Positions 1 to 13,142 of a stretch of DNA of 64,000 nucleotides are shown piece by piece (position 1 is the first letter of the stretch; every line of letters begins with the position of its first letter). The notes below the pieces were generated by a model. That model was not told where the DNA came from. It saw only the letters and a program-made list of their open reading frames with translations, and did not search any database. The DNA comes from Sisyra terminalis. Taxonomy: Eukaryota; Arthropoda; Insecta; Neuroptera; Sisyridae. The stretch spans positions 9,238,001-9,302,000 of the forward strand of contig OY292274.1 in the NCBI GenBank assembly GCA_958496175.1, written 5' to 3'. Made by a program: the position numbers and the translations under genes.

Positions 1-562
1 TTAGTTCTAAATTAATATTGATGCCCTTTGATGCCGACAAGTTAAAATTAAAGTTGCAGGGCTACATTTTTGTTTAATTAGGAAAATATGAATTGATTCC
101 CATATTAGAGAGCAGTTACAATTTAAAGGTTATATGTTGACATATTATAATGCAACCCATAAAGGGTGGATATTGGCCAGTAAATTATAAATACATACCT
201 TTTTAATTCTATTAGTAAGTTAAACAGATGATCTGTTGATAATCTATTGACGTAGCACATATAAAATTGACGCAAGATAAGAAACACGAGGTTCACTTTT
301 GTTAACTAAAATACAAAAACATGGCGACACAGCCAATTAATACTTCGTAAGCCGATTTCGGCAATTTCTACTGACAATGAGGGGTGCGAGCTCAAATTTG
401 AAATTAACCAATAAACGTACATCAAGCAAATTTCACTTCACTATAGCGCCTCGTACCGCCAGCAAGTAGAACTACAGCTCCACATTCGCCCCCATTCGCC
501 ATCTATCGACGTCAAGCGAAATTATGTTTTTTTGGGAACCAAGTCTGCCATATGAGTGACAC
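1..562. other. No gene seen; left flank of an H1 repeat
   Basis: I see no long open frame and no repeat shared with the rest of the window. Bases 300-540 are clearly less AT-rich than their surroundings, so they could be a host unique segment or part of an element cut by the window edge. The H1 copy starts abruptly near 563. Confidence 0.5.
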
Positions 563-640
563 CCCCATGGACTTACGTATCTGACATTCTAATGCTCCTA
601 ATTAAAAAGACGTGGGTTCGAATCTCAACTTTTGAGTCAA
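563..640 (+). other. tRNA-like block in H1 (A box eroded)
   Basis: The B-box match GGGTTCGAATCTC lies at 614-626 and is followed by a T run. The A-box side is degraded because the repeat is truncated there. Homologous to the better preserved blocks at 19917-19985, 22551-22632, 33042-33129, 42610-42690 and 48362-48436. Confidence 0.5.
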
Positions 641-2078
641 CTTTTTTTTTACAAAATTGTTGTAAATAGACTGTTAGGGTTGCTCAATAAGGAAATATTA
701 ACGAAGAAAAGTAATAGTAGTAGTAATAATAATAATAATAGTAATCAAAATTATTGTAAATACGTTTTTAAAACCGTGCATACATAAAATTCTGTATTTA
801 TATATCCCCTCTGGCTGATGAAATTTTAATATTCGATGTATTATAAGAAGCATACATCTGATATGATTTCTTTTTTGAAAATTCCTACCCTAAAAGAGTA
901 AAAGGGGATGCCTTAGTTTGTATGAAAAAATGTCGAGTTAATCAACAATCGAAATTTTGAATTTAATAAGTATAGTTAAAAAATAAATATTTAAATATAA
1001 ATAAGTTTCTGTTTTTGTTATATCATTTTATACAGCATTTTCAATAGCGTTCTTTAACTCAATTAGTATGAAAGTTTATGTAGTAGGCTCTTATGCCAAA
1101 TACCAAAAAGGTGGTTTTTAATTTTGTTTGTTTTTCAACAAATAAAATGTTTTAAATCTAATTTGTATGAACCAATGATTGTGATTTGTGACCTGTAGCA
1201 ATTATATATATTGCTGAAAAGCATTAAGAGAGCAATTTTTTATCATATATTTCATTATCAATTAAAATATACAATCTTCCAAAGTAACTTTAATCGCTAT
1301 TTAGAACAATTTGAAAACCATTTATTGTTATTGAAAAATAATTAAAATATTCTAGTTTGCTTCTTAATATTGACTTTTTGATAATTTCTCCTCTAAAAGA
1401 ATTAAAAATGGTGAAAAATTTTGTACGGCATAACGCCTAAGAAACAATCGAAAATTAAATTTCATTTTCACAGTATCGTTATAAACGAAACGTAATTAAC
1501 CTATTTTATAAAACAAAGTTGGTTTAATACTAGGAACAGAAACTTCTTAAAAATTTAAACTCCGATAGATATATCTGAAAATGGTTTAGTTTAGTTTATA
1601 AGTGAGCATTAAGTTTTTTGGCTCTCACATATTGTAAACCTAAAATCTGAAATACTTATTCACAAATAAATACATTAGTGAGCGAATATCGAGTAGTGAG
1701 CCATTCGGCGAACTAAAAAAATTGGTTTAGTTATATAGTTAAAATTCAGAAATTTTAAAAATATGTGTATAGATGCACAATGATAATACTTAATTATGGA
1801 GGAACTGAGTTTCGTGCAATTGAAAAAAAAATTATTTCGCGGTAGTTTTGTACATTGCAATAATGAAATAGTTTTGAGAAAAACGTTCATCAGGGAGTCG
1901 TGACAATAAAACGGGATTTCTACCGATATTCTAAATCTAGACCCTTTATTTCTGTGATTTTGACGCGAGTATTTTGATAACTTTTTATTGTTTTAAGTCA
2001 TTATTAAGACCGAATTTATTGAACTTGACGATATTTTTTTATGTATTGATACTGATTGATTTATGGATTATTTGGTTC

Positions 2079-2098
2079 ACGGTAGGTAAACCTACCGT
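2079..2098. repeat. H1 internal palindrome
   Basis: Inverted repeat ACGGTAGGT-AA-ACCTACCGT. The same motif stands at the same place in the other H1 heads (8699, 10823, 17651, 18261, 31746, 46746). Confidence 0.8.
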
Positions 2099-2408
2099 AG
2101 GTATACGCAATTGAACATACTCGTTTGAGATATTTTCAAATATTTATTGAAAATTAATTGATTATTACATACAAATATTTTATTCTAAGCAGCAGGTTAT
2201 TAAATGTATTTTTTTAAAGTTGACGAAATAGTGTTTTTAAGTATGATTAGTTTTTCGTAAAAGAAATAAGAAAAGTAAAAATTTTCATGTACCATTACAA
2301 ATAGCAAATCTAAAAAAAAATATAATTTACATCTACGTTACGCAGACGAAGTCGTGGGGAACAGCTAACCAGTTATACGTAGTTTGTGATAACTAAAATA
2401 TGATACAA

Positions 2409-5400
2409 TTTTTTTTTTTTTTTTTATTTTTTTTTTTTATTTTTTTTTTATTATATTATGGTATTAATAATAATAAAACTTTATTTCCTCCAATTAATCT
2501 ACACTTGTAAGTTTACAAATTTAAAATTTTGTTTACTTATCTTAACATTTTTGTTTAACTTAAAAGTTCCTTCTTGTGTTTCCCACAATATTTTACCTTT
2601 TAACTTTTTCTACTCATTTCCCTTTCCTTTATTTTTATTTTTTGATTTCATTATAGGGGTGCCTTTTTAAGGGGGAGAAATTCAAAAACTCCCTCTGTCA
2701 TTGTTAAAAAAACAAAATAAAAAACTTTTTAAGAAAGAAAAAAAAAATGTTTTAAATGTACCTAAGTAAATTAAATATAATTGGTTAAGTATTAACAATT
2801 AATAGGTTAATCTCAATTAAGTTATAAAGACTTTTTTTTTTTTTTTCTTTTATTATATTAGCCCGTGTTTTATTCTTTTGTGTTTGTAGATACCTTGATC
2901 GTAGTGTAGGTCTTTTAGTATATCCTTATCAGCTACATTTCCCCGCTCATAAAATTTTTTGGCATATTTTTTAATGTGCGTTTTTATAAAGTCTATTTCT
3001 AGATCTTCATGCATTTTTTTTATGTACGTATTTCTTGGATAGTTTCCTACCAGTCTTAAGAATTTGTTCTGGAGAATTTGTAGTTTGTTATATGTGGTTT
3101 CGCTAACAGTGTGCCACACTGGACATCCGTAGGTTATTACAGGCCTAACCATTACTTTGTATAGTAACAGTTTGTTCTCTACACTAAGTTTTGATTTTCT
3201 GTTAATTAATGGGTAGAGTGTCAGTAGCAACCCAATGCATTTGTTTATCACCCCGTTGACATGATTTGTGAATGTCAGCCTCTGATCTAGAGTGAGTCCA
3301 AGATATTTGACATTCTTAGACCATTCCAGGGGGACATGATTTAATTCTATTTTTTTGGTAATTTCTGGTCTTCTTTTTGTAAATATGATGCATTCCGACT
3401 TTTGATCATTTATTGTGGTCTTCCACTTATTAAAGAACTTGGTTATTCCTTGTCCTGCCCGTTGTAGCCTATTTATAATGGCTGTTATTCTGTACGATTT
3501 AGTGTATGCACAGGTATCATCTGCAAAGAGCGCTACTTCCACATCTTTTGTTTTTGGAATGTCATTAATATAAAGTAGATAGAGTTTGGGACCCAGGACA
3601 GAACCCTGTGGGACACCTGCTACAATTTCTTTGATGCTTGACTTATATTCGTTGTATTCTACATACATTTTTCGATTTTTTAGGTAACTTTGTATTAAGT
3701 ATATTATGTATGTGGGAAATTTGTAATTGATTAGCTTGAATATGAGTCCAGTATGCCACGCTGTGTCAAATGCTTTCTCTATATCTAGAAAAATGGCACC
3801 TGTATGTTTATTGTTATTAAATTCTCTTGTTATGTCATTTACTAGCCTGACTAACTGCATTTCTGTGTTATGTCGCTGTCGGAATCCAAATTGTTCTTTT
3901 ATAAGTATATTATTTTCCTTTGCATGCCTGGACATCCTAATTTCTACTATTTTTTCCACTAATTTGCTTAAATGCGAGAGAAGACTAATAGGCCGATAGC
4001 TTTCCACGAGTGTGGGGTTTTTATATGGTTTGGGAATTGCAATTATCTTAGCCACCTTCCATTTTTCTGGAAAGTATCCTAAGATCATTATTTTATTAAT
4101 TATTTTTGCCAGAATTATGTTTCCTTTTCTCGGCAGTTTTTTTAGCATAGTACCCGTAATCTTATCATCACCAGGTGCTTTATTATTTTTGAAGTTTTTA
4201 GTTATTTTAGCGATTTCTCCTGGTGTTGTAAGGCGGACTTCAAGTGAATTTATTTTGTTATTTTTAAAATAATTACGAACGTGAGTGTTAATGTTTTTTT
4301 GATGGGTAATGGGACCTTTATTCAAGTTCATATTATGGACATTCCTAAAGTTGTTGGCAATTGCTTCGACCTTGTCTTTCTCGCTGTACAGATATCCATT
4401 TTTTGAATATATAGCGGGAATTTCAGTTTTCTTACTTTTTCGATTTTTAACTAGCTTCCATAGTGTATTATCTCCTGGTTTTGAACTTTTTAGTTTGGTC
4501 TCCCATTTTGAGTTGTTTCACTCTTTAATTTTGCTTTTGATTATTTGTATCAGTGCCTCCATTATTGTTTTGTAATATGACACTCGAGTTTTTTGAAATT
4601 TGCGACGAAATTTATTTTTAGTTTGAACTAACCTAGCGATATGGGTAGGGAGAACGTCTTTTATATATTCTGGTAGAATTGGGACCGAGTATTCTAATGC
4701 TGATTTTAATATATTTTCGAATTCCAGTATTTCTAAATCTAAATGACTTTGGTCTTTGATTTCAGTATTTATATTTATATTATGGTTTATATATTGTCTA
4801 AATTTTTTCCAGTTTGCTTTTGTAAAGTCGTAGCTTAATTTTTTATTTTTTAGTTCAATATTTTTATTGATCATAATTTCTACCGGATTATGATCAGAAC
4901 TAAGTGCGCTTATACTTTTAGCATCGGAATAGTTTTTAATATTTTATATTAAAAATAGGTCTAATATGCTAGGGGCACCCCTTTTAGGGAAATGAGTAGG
5001 TTCGTTTGGGGCAACAATTTTTATATTAGAACTGATGGAAAGTTCAAGCAGTTGTTTTCCTTTATTATTGCTTGAAATACAATTCCAAGCAGTATTTCTT
5101 GCATTAAAATCACCCATTATAATGCATTTGTTTTGTATTTGTTTAATTTTTATTAAATCAAGTTTACAGATTTTAATGTTTGGTGGAGAATAAATGTTAA
5201 TAATTTTGATTTTTTCGGTGCCTGTGTTTATTTCAATGGTTACTGATTCTATGCTTTTGAATTTATCTTGTATTTGGTAAGTTTCAATGTTTTTTTTGAC
5301 TAGTAGGGCAACTCCTCCCCCATTCGTGCATCTATCTGCTCGAAATATTTTGTATCCAGGAACAATCCACCTGAACTTTCCATCAATTCTAGTTTCACTT

Positions 5401-5660
5401 ATGCCTAATATATCATATTCATTTCTATGGGCAAAATCAACAAACTCGTGCCTTTTGTTATAAATGGAATTTGCATTCCAGATTAGTATTTTTAATTGTT
5501 TTGATTTTATTATACACATATATCGAAATTTATATACAATTAAATACAATTTTAACGATACAATTTTACGAAATTTAAATACAATTTTATATTTAGTATC
5601 AATATAATAGGCAATTGTATGTATGGCTGCAAAGACAGAAAACAAAGAATGTAAACACAT
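2409..5660 (-). mobile_element. Jockey-like LINE, ORF1 not found
   Basis: A minus-strand non-LTR retrotransposon. The 3' end is the long T-rich tract 2409-2450 (a poly-A tail on the coding strand), preceded by a 400-bp 3' UTR with an AATAAA signal near 2480. ORF2 fills 2853-5519, with the frame open up to 5660. No gag-like ORF1 is seen upstream, so the copy is probably 5'-truncated, or ORF1 has decayed beyond recognition. I could not find a target-site duplication. The insertion lies right next to the head of an H1 copy. Confidence 0.85.
2853..5519 (-). pseudogene. LINE ORF2: endonuclease-reverse transcriptase with two stop codons
   Basis: ORF2 protein of a Jockey-clade LINE, which nicks the target and reverse-transcribes its own RNA there. 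Numbered from the ATG at 5519, the frame has 888 codons, near the usual size for such ORF2s. An apurinic-type endonuclease comes first: ILIWNAN at the start, ISETR, MGDFNA (GDFN about 136-139) and SDHNPV (about 208). Reverse transcriptase follows: NNKAPGDD, YRPISLL, FGFRQRHNT, FLDIEKAFD, GVPQGSVLGP (about 635), the catalytic FADD (665-668) and YLGLTLD, then the C-terminal tail. Only two lesions are seen, both in-frame stops: TAA at 4944-4946 and TGA at 4518-4520. All three open pieces share one frame with no indel. The frame is also open upstream to an ATG at 5660, but the endonuclease homology begins just after 5519. Confidence 0.9.
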
Positions 5661-6504
5661 ACATGAGCGTGTAATAACAATATAATTATTATTGGCTCAA
5701 TTTTCAACTAACTAATTGTTGTTATTAGTTTCAACTGTCATTTTATTTTCATTCAGTTGCCAATTCTTGTCATTTAGCTGTGAGTATTTCCTATAAATTA
5801 CTAGTCTTACATAATAGATTAAATTGACAGCTCATGTCCCTTATAGCAATATCAATATCAGGCAACGTTGCATTTTCTACTTTTTTTCATTCAGTTCTCG
5901 GTTTTCGTGTTAATTTAGTTCTTATATCGTATAATTTGCTCTTTTGTTGGTAAATTTTCATTGTAGTTTGATTTAATCACGAATAAAATTAAAAACAAAG
6001 CATATTAAAATTAAAAAACATGAGCCTAATATTGGTTGTTTATAGAAATTGTATTTATACAATGCTGGATATTTATACAAACTGTATAGTATTACATAAA
6101 ACACAATTGACTACTTATACTAATTTGTATCTTACATATGTGAATTGACTGTTTATCAATACAAAAAGGGTAACTTGTTCCAAAATATTTATTTAAAGCA
6201 TCTATCATATAGAAATGGATTGTTTTCAAAAACTATCATGTATATATAAGCTTAAAAATTAATTGAATATTCATGCAACTTGTCTAAATGGTCTTTTATG
6301 TGTACCTGCAAGATATATAAATATCGACACAATGAAAATTAAATGAATACTATAGTAATTGTATATTTTATTTACCCATTTATATATTGAAACTGATTAT
6401 TCAAATATAGAAAAATATAATCCATCAACCAACTTGTTATGCATAAATTTAAATATTGCATTGAATAATTTTAAAAAAATACCTTTTTGTAAATGTATTT
6501 AAAC
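5661..6504. other. No gene seen between LINE and repeat R
   Basis: AT-rich DNA without long open frames. The first few hundred bases could be 5' sequence of the minus-strand LINE, but no gag or zinc-knuckle motif is readable. Confidence 0.4.
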
Positions 6505-7005
6505 TTTTGTGGGTGAAAGTATAGAATAAACAAGTACTAGAAATGGATTGGTAGGAATGCATGGGGGAAATTTTGTTTAAGTTGGTATTTTTTTTCAACT
6601 TATTTCCTCGCCTGCAAAATAACATTATTTTTACCACGTTTTGGAATCAATCATATTTGAAAGTGAAAGAAATAAACATTTACTCGAAATATTAAAAGGC
6701 ATGAATATAATTCATAATTTATACCTATTAATAAAAAAAAGGCTAAATTAAACTATTATATAATGCTGCTATACTGAAAACTGAAATAATTATATATTAT
6801 AATGTTATAATAAATTATTTCATGTTTTTCCTATGATTGCCTATACCTTTGTCATTTTTGCAGAAATTTCCACAGCAGTTCTCTTTAGATAAAGCATGTT
6901 TCCCATCATTGTACAAAGTAATATATTCAACTGTAGAATTGTCCCAAAGATCACTAAAATCATTAAGATCACATACATTTAGAAACGAGAAAGATGGTTT
7001 TCTTA
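6505..7005 (+). repeat. Unclassified dispersed repeat R, copy 1
   Basis: About 500 bp that align with 27915-28405 (same orientation) and, in part, with 29575-29880 (inverted). Shared blocks include ATGCATGGGGGAAATT, a run around AGAAATAAA..TTTACTCGAAATATTAAAAG, and TTTTTGCAGAAATTTCC followed by TTGTCCCAAAGAT. A 62-codon minus-strand open frame (6449-6637) is partly echoed in the third copy, but only because the DNA is shared. Class unknown; no terminal repeats or A-tail found. Confidence 0.6.
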
Positions 7006-8427
7006 TTTATCTAATTTATGATTATCTTCAGATCTTTTTCCATAAGTTGATAAATTTTAAACTCCTTTCCTTTTGATATTACCGACTTTCATTGCTTAGA
7101 ATACAATTATTATTGGCATATTATTAATTGAATGAAAGATAATATATCTCTGTTTTTTTTTTTTAGTTAAAATTTTTAAGTTCCTCATTGATCATTTAAA
7201 TTATAGTATCAAATTGAAAAAAAAGTAGCAAAACAATGGAATTTATTTATATTTTAGGGAAATAGTAGGGTATTGTAAAATATCAAAAGTTGTTTTTAAT
7301 TGGAAAACTTCTTTGTACTTATACAGCACTAATCTACTGGGACTAGTGCTTACATGTGATTGTCTATGGATTGAATGCACTTTTTGCAACCCTATGCAGA
7401 TTGAGCAATTTATTTGAAAATAAAAAAAAAATGGAAAACTAAAAATATATTCGTACGGACTTCTTTTTCGATCTATCGTCGATGAGAGAATATGATTTTT
7501 GGAAAATGTATTATTAGTATCTTGTTTAAGGATTCAAAGAAATTGTTTGAAGTTAGGAATATACATTATTTGATTATTAAGGATACTACAATGCATTTCT
7601 TGATACTACGATAGGTTTAATTAAATAATTGAAATTTTCTTTGACAGAATTATACTTTGACAATATTTAACAATGCATAAGAATATTTTCCATGTAAAAT
7701 CAAAGAACCGAGTCAATTAAGAAATGTTATAATTAACATATAATTATCGAAAATTTCCATGAATGAAAATGCTTTGATATAATACACTTATATGGTTACA
7801 TCTATCTTATGATGTTCTCAAAATTTTATAGCCAAATTTAGCACAAAACAGAACAATATTTTTAATGCATATTACCTATTTAAAAACGAATAATAGTGGA
7901 GGATTTAGAAAGTAACTCAGCATCGAAATTTTTTTAGCACAATTATTTCAATGCTTTTTATTATATCTTTGAAACCTTCTTTATTTTTCTGTTTATAGTT
8001 TATAAAGTATTGAACCAAACTATTATGAAGTTTTCTATTGAAATATGATTCTTCTCAAAGTAAACTGTACTAATCCATAGGTGGGCCACCTTAACTGTGT
8101 GCTGAAATGTCAAGTGATAAAAAAAAACAAATATTCAGTTTGAAGAAGTAGTGAAGAAAACAGAGTCAATTTCAATAAGCATCCAGTTCCTGACTAAGGA
8201 CCTAAGGACCTTAGGAGAAAATTGATCAAAAAGACATTTTCAACGAAAACAAATAATGGCAATAAAATTGTGCATAAAAATAGAAATCTATGTTTAAAAG
8301 TTCATGAATAAGTGAGATTTAATGAAGTTTTGTATGCTTATGGGTTTTTATAAATTCAATGTTCTTATAGTTTTCAATCTAAATATGTAATTCAAAAAAT
8401 ATTTATAAAAACCCACTTTATTTGTTC
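7006..8427. other. No gene or recognised repeat
   Basis: AT-rich, with stop codons in all frames at high density. Nothing recognisable on either strand. Confidence 0.5.
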
Positions 8428-9375
8428 CTAGCTGATCTCCGCAACTTCGTCTGCGTAACGTAGGTGTAGATTATGTTTTCTTTTCAAATTTGCCATTTGT
8501 AGTGGTATATGAAAATTTTTATTTTTCTTATTTCTTTTACGAAAAACATAATCATACTTAAAAACACTATTTTGTCAACTTTAAGAAGACACATTTAATA
8601 AACTGTTGCAAAGAATAAAATTGTTCTATGTAATAATCAATTAATTTTCAAAAAATATTTATAAATATCTAAAAAGACTATGTCTATTGCGTATAGCTAC
8701 GGTAGGTATACCTACCGTAGACCAAATAATCTGTAAATCAATCAGCATCTATACATAAATAAAAAATATCGCCAAGTTCAATAAAGTTGGTCTTAATTAT
8801 AAGTAAAATGCGGTGACCATGCGACATTTTTCAAATAAGTTACATTTTTAAACTTGTGATATCTTTCGAATGGAATTTTCAAATTGAATAACTCAAAAAG
8901 TTATATAATGGCATTGAAGCAAACTCAAATATGAAGTCATTTATTTTTATAAGGATTAATCCCAAAGTATAAATAAAAGAGCTTTTATCACGGTGCCAAT
9001 TATATATATTTTTTAAAATGAAAAACACTTATTGTGACATAACTATAATAGTTAGATATATGCTGTCGTTCTATTTTCTGTAGATAATGATATGTTCTGC
9101 AAAATCGTACCACATTATTTTGTTCTATAACCAATAGTTTTCGCAGCGCACGCGATGTAAGAATGTTTGTTGGTAGTTTTTTCAGACCTTGGGTTACATT
9201 AATTGAGTTTTAGTGTGGATCCCTATTTTTTTTGAAAATTTAATATAGCCTATGTTCACCGGAAATAATGTAGCTTCCCAACAGTGAAAGAATTTTTCAA
9301 ATCGGTCAAGTAGTTTCGGAGCCTATCCAAAGCAAACAAACAATCAAATCACTCCTCTTTATTATTTGTTATATT
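8428..9375 (+). mobile_element. H1 head joined to H2 tail (chimeric element)
   Basis: Positions 8428-8811 are a clear H1 head with its palindrome at 8699-8718. Homology to H1 then stops and the rest is a different body whose end (TATAGCCTATGTTCACCGG, CGGTCAAGTAG, a CAAACAAACAA run) matches the block at 42046-42274. I call this second tail H2. H2 tails of this form are common at the ends of insect Helitron-like repeats (family knowledge); the final TATTAGTATAGAT is not preserved here. Confidence 0.65.
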
Positions 9376-10450
9376 CAAACATTAGTTTGTGTATTAAATT
9401 ATTTCCATATTAATAATTAAAACGTGGTAATATTGCCAATATCAATTAATTTTCAATATTCAAGTTTAGGAGGTACAAAGTTCATCGAGTCATCTAGTTT
9501 ATATTAATAATCAAACGAATAGGTACATTACTCGAGTCTATTATTTAAATTATGGAAAATTCTTGTCGGTAGAATTTTTAATAGGTGAAGTGAAAATCGA
9601 TCTTCCCTGCCCTAAGCCTTTTAAGCTTGTTAAACCTAAAGAATCTTAAAATAATGGTTCTTAAAATATAATTGAATAATTAATGCCTATAAATAATGAG
9701 GAAAGACGATGTTTTATTTATTTTTTTGGGTTATTTGAAAAAAAGACTCAATCTATATAATCGTAGCTCATGATATTTTCATAACTAGTTAAGAATTAAT
9801 AATTCAAAATGCCACTTTACGTGTGGTTTAGTTTTTTATTAAGCTACAAGCATGTAAAGACGTAAGTATTTCAGTAAAATGCATCGGCAATGATAATTCC
9901 GTAATAGTTTAAGTTATTTAATTAACGTAAATGTACATCCTCATAAACGAATATGTAGTCTCAATTTAGATTAGCAGGTACGTAGACGGTTAATAATTTG
10001 AAATAGCTCGAGAGACTGAAACAGAAATGTGGATGCTTGTCAAAACATTTAAATGAGCAGAGCATTCCCATATTATTTCTGTCACACTTGGAGAGATTTT
10101 AATGAGATGCTCTTCGTTACTCAAAGTTATGGTGGAACGTTAATATAAAAATGAAAAAAAAAACACATTATCACATTAATTATTGAAAATTCCAAAAATT
10201 TGAATTATTAATTTGAAACCATAAAATTGGTGTCACGATAAATCACATTAATCTGCATTAAAAATAGAAACGAAACTTTGATGTTATGTAATCAAATAAA
10301 GTTTAACCTTTAAGAATTTTCAATCATTTGAAAAACGTTACCTCAATCGGCGTTCAAGTGACTATTGAAAACATGTTCTTTATATTGGGGATCCAAAACG
10401 AATACAAAGAGGACAGGTTACCACTTTTAAGTAAAAAACTTTAATAATTA
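9376..10450. other. No gene or recognised repeat
   Basis: AT-rich, no long open frame, no match noticed to other parts of the window. Confidence 0.5.
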
Positions 10451-10534
10451 ACTAGCTGAACCCGGCAGACGTTGTTTTCCAGCCTATGGTTGTAAATAAA
10501 TAAATTGAATTTGGCAAAAAAAAGCTTATGAATT
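10451..10534 (+). mobile_element. Head fragment of a third Helitron-like family (H3)
   Basis: The block starts ACTAGCTGAACCCGGCAGAC, which parallels the H1 head (same ACTAGCTG start) but then differs completely. Only 84 bp remain before an H1 copy begins. Confidence 0.5.
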
Positions 10535-10535
10535 A

Positions 10536-11801
10536 CTAGCTGATCCCCGCGACTTCGTCTGTGTAACGTAGGTGTAGATTATATTTTCTTTTTATATTTG
10601 TTATTTGTAGTGGTATTTGAAAATTCTTATTTTTCTTATTTCTTTTACGAAAAACATAATCATACTTAAAAACACTTATTTTTCGACTTTAAAAAGACTC
10701 ATTTTTTACAAATAATAACAAATAAAATGTTGCTTATAATAAAATATTTGTATGTAATGATCAATTAATTTTCAATAAATATTAATAAATACCGAAAAAG
10801 CGTATGTTCAATTTTGTATAACTACGGTAGATATACCTACCTTGAACTAAATAATCCATAAATCAATCAGTTTCTATACATAAAAAAAAATATCCACTTC
10901 AATAAAGTTGGACGTAATTATGACTTAAAACAATAAAAAGTTATCAAAACACTCGCGCTAAAAAAAACAGAAGTAAAGGGTTTAGATTTTTGAATATTAG
11001 TAGAAATCCCATTTTATTGTCTCGACTCCCGAATGAACCTTTTTCTGAAAACTATTACAATACTGCAATGTACAAAACTACCGCAAAATTAGAGTTTGTT
11101 CAGTTGCACAAAACCTAGTTCCTTCATAATCAAGTATAATCATTGTGTAACTATGCACTTATTATTAAAATATCTGAATTTCTACTGTATTATAAACCAT
11201 TTTCTTTTAGTTCGCCGAATTTGTATTTATTTGTGAATACTTATTTCGAATTTTCAGGTTTACAATATGTGAAAGCCAAAAAACTTAACGCTCACTTTTA
11301 AACTTAACTTATTCATTTTCAGATTTTTCCATCAAAGTTTAAATTTTTAAGAAAACCCAAAGTTTTTGTTTCTAATATTAAACCAACTTTGTTTAAACCT
11401 TTATTAACCTGTTTGTCCTTTATTAAAGGGTAATTACGTTTAACGTGTTACTATTATTATTATTATTATTATTACTACTATTACTTTTTTCGATAATATT
11501 TCCTTATTGAGCAACCCTAAGGGCCTATTTACAACAATTTTGTAAAAAAAATACTTCTGCTAGATCTTATTTTTAAGGAATTATAAGTAGTCTTATATGT
11601 GTGGGAAATTGTGTTGTATCTTAATACCAAATTTCGTTTTTCAGTTAAATCGGGACACACAGACAAACAAACAGACAGAAAAAAAAATTTAAAATGTTAA
11701 ATTTGGAATTCAGGGCCTCTTGAAACAAATATTTACTCTAAAATTGGGCTCAAAATCGAAAAGTACAGACAGACATAAGAATTTTATATATTAGTATAGA
11801 T
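10536..11801 (+). mobile_element. H1 repeat copy with internal deletions
   Basis: Canonical head (CTAGCTGATCCCCGCGACTT), a slightly decayed palindrome (10823-10842), an ATT microsatellite near 11452-11480, a short GACA/AACA stretch near 11659-11682 and a canonical tail ending TTAGTATAGAT at 11801. Compared with full copies it lacks the mid-body and the tRNA-like block, jumping from the CAACAATTTTGTAA motif straight to the tail. Confidence 0.8.
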
Positions 11802-13048
11802 TAAACTTGGCTGTTTCGGTTAAAAAAACTGATTTCTTTTTTCAATTATGACAGTTTGAAGAAGTAGAAGAACGAATAAAAAGAAATGTTTCTTTAGTTA
11901 AATATTCGAATTTAAAGTAAAAAGTAATAATTTCTTTTTTATATTATCCTTTTTAAGCACTGGAAAACTTGTTTTGGATGTAAATTATCATTTTTTTTCA
12001 TCTGTAACAAATTTCGAAACATTAAGGTATAAACATTGAGAAAAATATTGAAGCGTTTATGAATTAATGTTTAAATACTACTAAGTGTTAATAATTTTTA
12101 GAGGATTTTCGATAGAAAAAAATACTAAGATTTTTGAGGAAAAAATTATTGAAGTCCCAAAATTCAATTTCTTACATCCAAATTGGTTTTAAAGTTGATT
12201 TAAACATTCAAATACAGAGAATTTGTTTCCTACGTTCATAAAAAATTGAGGAACCAATTATTGTCGTCACAGTTCTACCTTTAATGCAAATTTAAATCCA
12301 CTCAAGAGGCTTCTTCAGATAAAAAAAACTAAACTAGTAAATTTGTTAAAATTAACAGTTTTTTACAATAGAGTATAAATTAAGAGCGTTGCGAAGAGTT
12401 TAATATTCCGTGATGACCATTTACAAAAGTATCTGTTGATTATATTTAAAAAAATATGTTTTTGAAGTTTGTGTTTGATATTGTGCATGGAATTGGTACT
12501 ATAAATCGTCCAAATCAATGCTAAAACTTTTATAGTATAAAACTGTGCTGTCGTTTTGTTCATTAATATTTTACAGAACCTATTTGAATATTTTTTTTTT
12601 AAATATCTATTCTTATTATAATTACATTATTATAATACTTAAATTATCTTTATATAATACGTTTTTTTTTTAAATTCTAAAACTTACAATTTATTATACT
12701 TACAGTTTCTAAATACATTAATGTTTATAGCACTTTTCGGAAAATGTTAATTCAATTATATAGTATTCATTTGATTTCTGAATTCATACAATTAAAATTG
12801 ATGAGTTTTTGGCGTGTTCACTTTATTGATTTCTTCTATATTTCAGAACTAAACCACCAATATAACTTTTAAAACTGGTATTGGTATTTTATTGCATTTT
12901 GATTCATAAATACCATATCGCATTCAATCAAGATATCAATTCAATGCCTAATGGCGTTTTAATTGCATTTAAAAAGTTTTGATAAAAAATATAAAAAAAA
13001 TATACATATATTTAACAGGATTAATAACCTACTTGAAAATTTTTACTA
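11802..13048. other. No gene or recognised repeat
   Basis: AT-rich DNA. The one 66-codon minus-strand frame (12363-12563) has no recognisable motif. I see nothing supportable. Confidence 0.5.
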
Positions 13049-13142
13049 CTACTTTGCAGTGGCATGCACAGAGATGTTAGGCAGGGTAGGCAGAAAATTT
13101 TAAAAACTACTTTAATATAATTAAAAATGCTGCTTAGTTCGT

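Larger units (their letters stand above)
563..2368 (-). mobile_element. H1 repeat copy, tail truncated
   Basis: Read on the minus strand, the copy starts at 2368 with the H1 head (TAGCTG then CCCC and the ACTTCGTCTGCG core) and carries the internal palindrome at 2079-2098. It continues through the family body and the ATT microsatellite (715-745) and stops inside the tRNA-like block at about 563, so the GACA tail is missing. H1 encodes no protein that I can see. Head, tail and microsatellites resemble the dipteran mini-me/DINE-1 group of Helitron-like non-autonomous elements; this class assignment is inference. The Jockey-like LINE begins about 40 bp beyond the head. Confidence 0.75.

Noticed and set aside
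3727..4575. Plus-strand open frames of 86-90 codons
   Set aside because: They are antisense to the LINE ORF2 and mirror its open frame.
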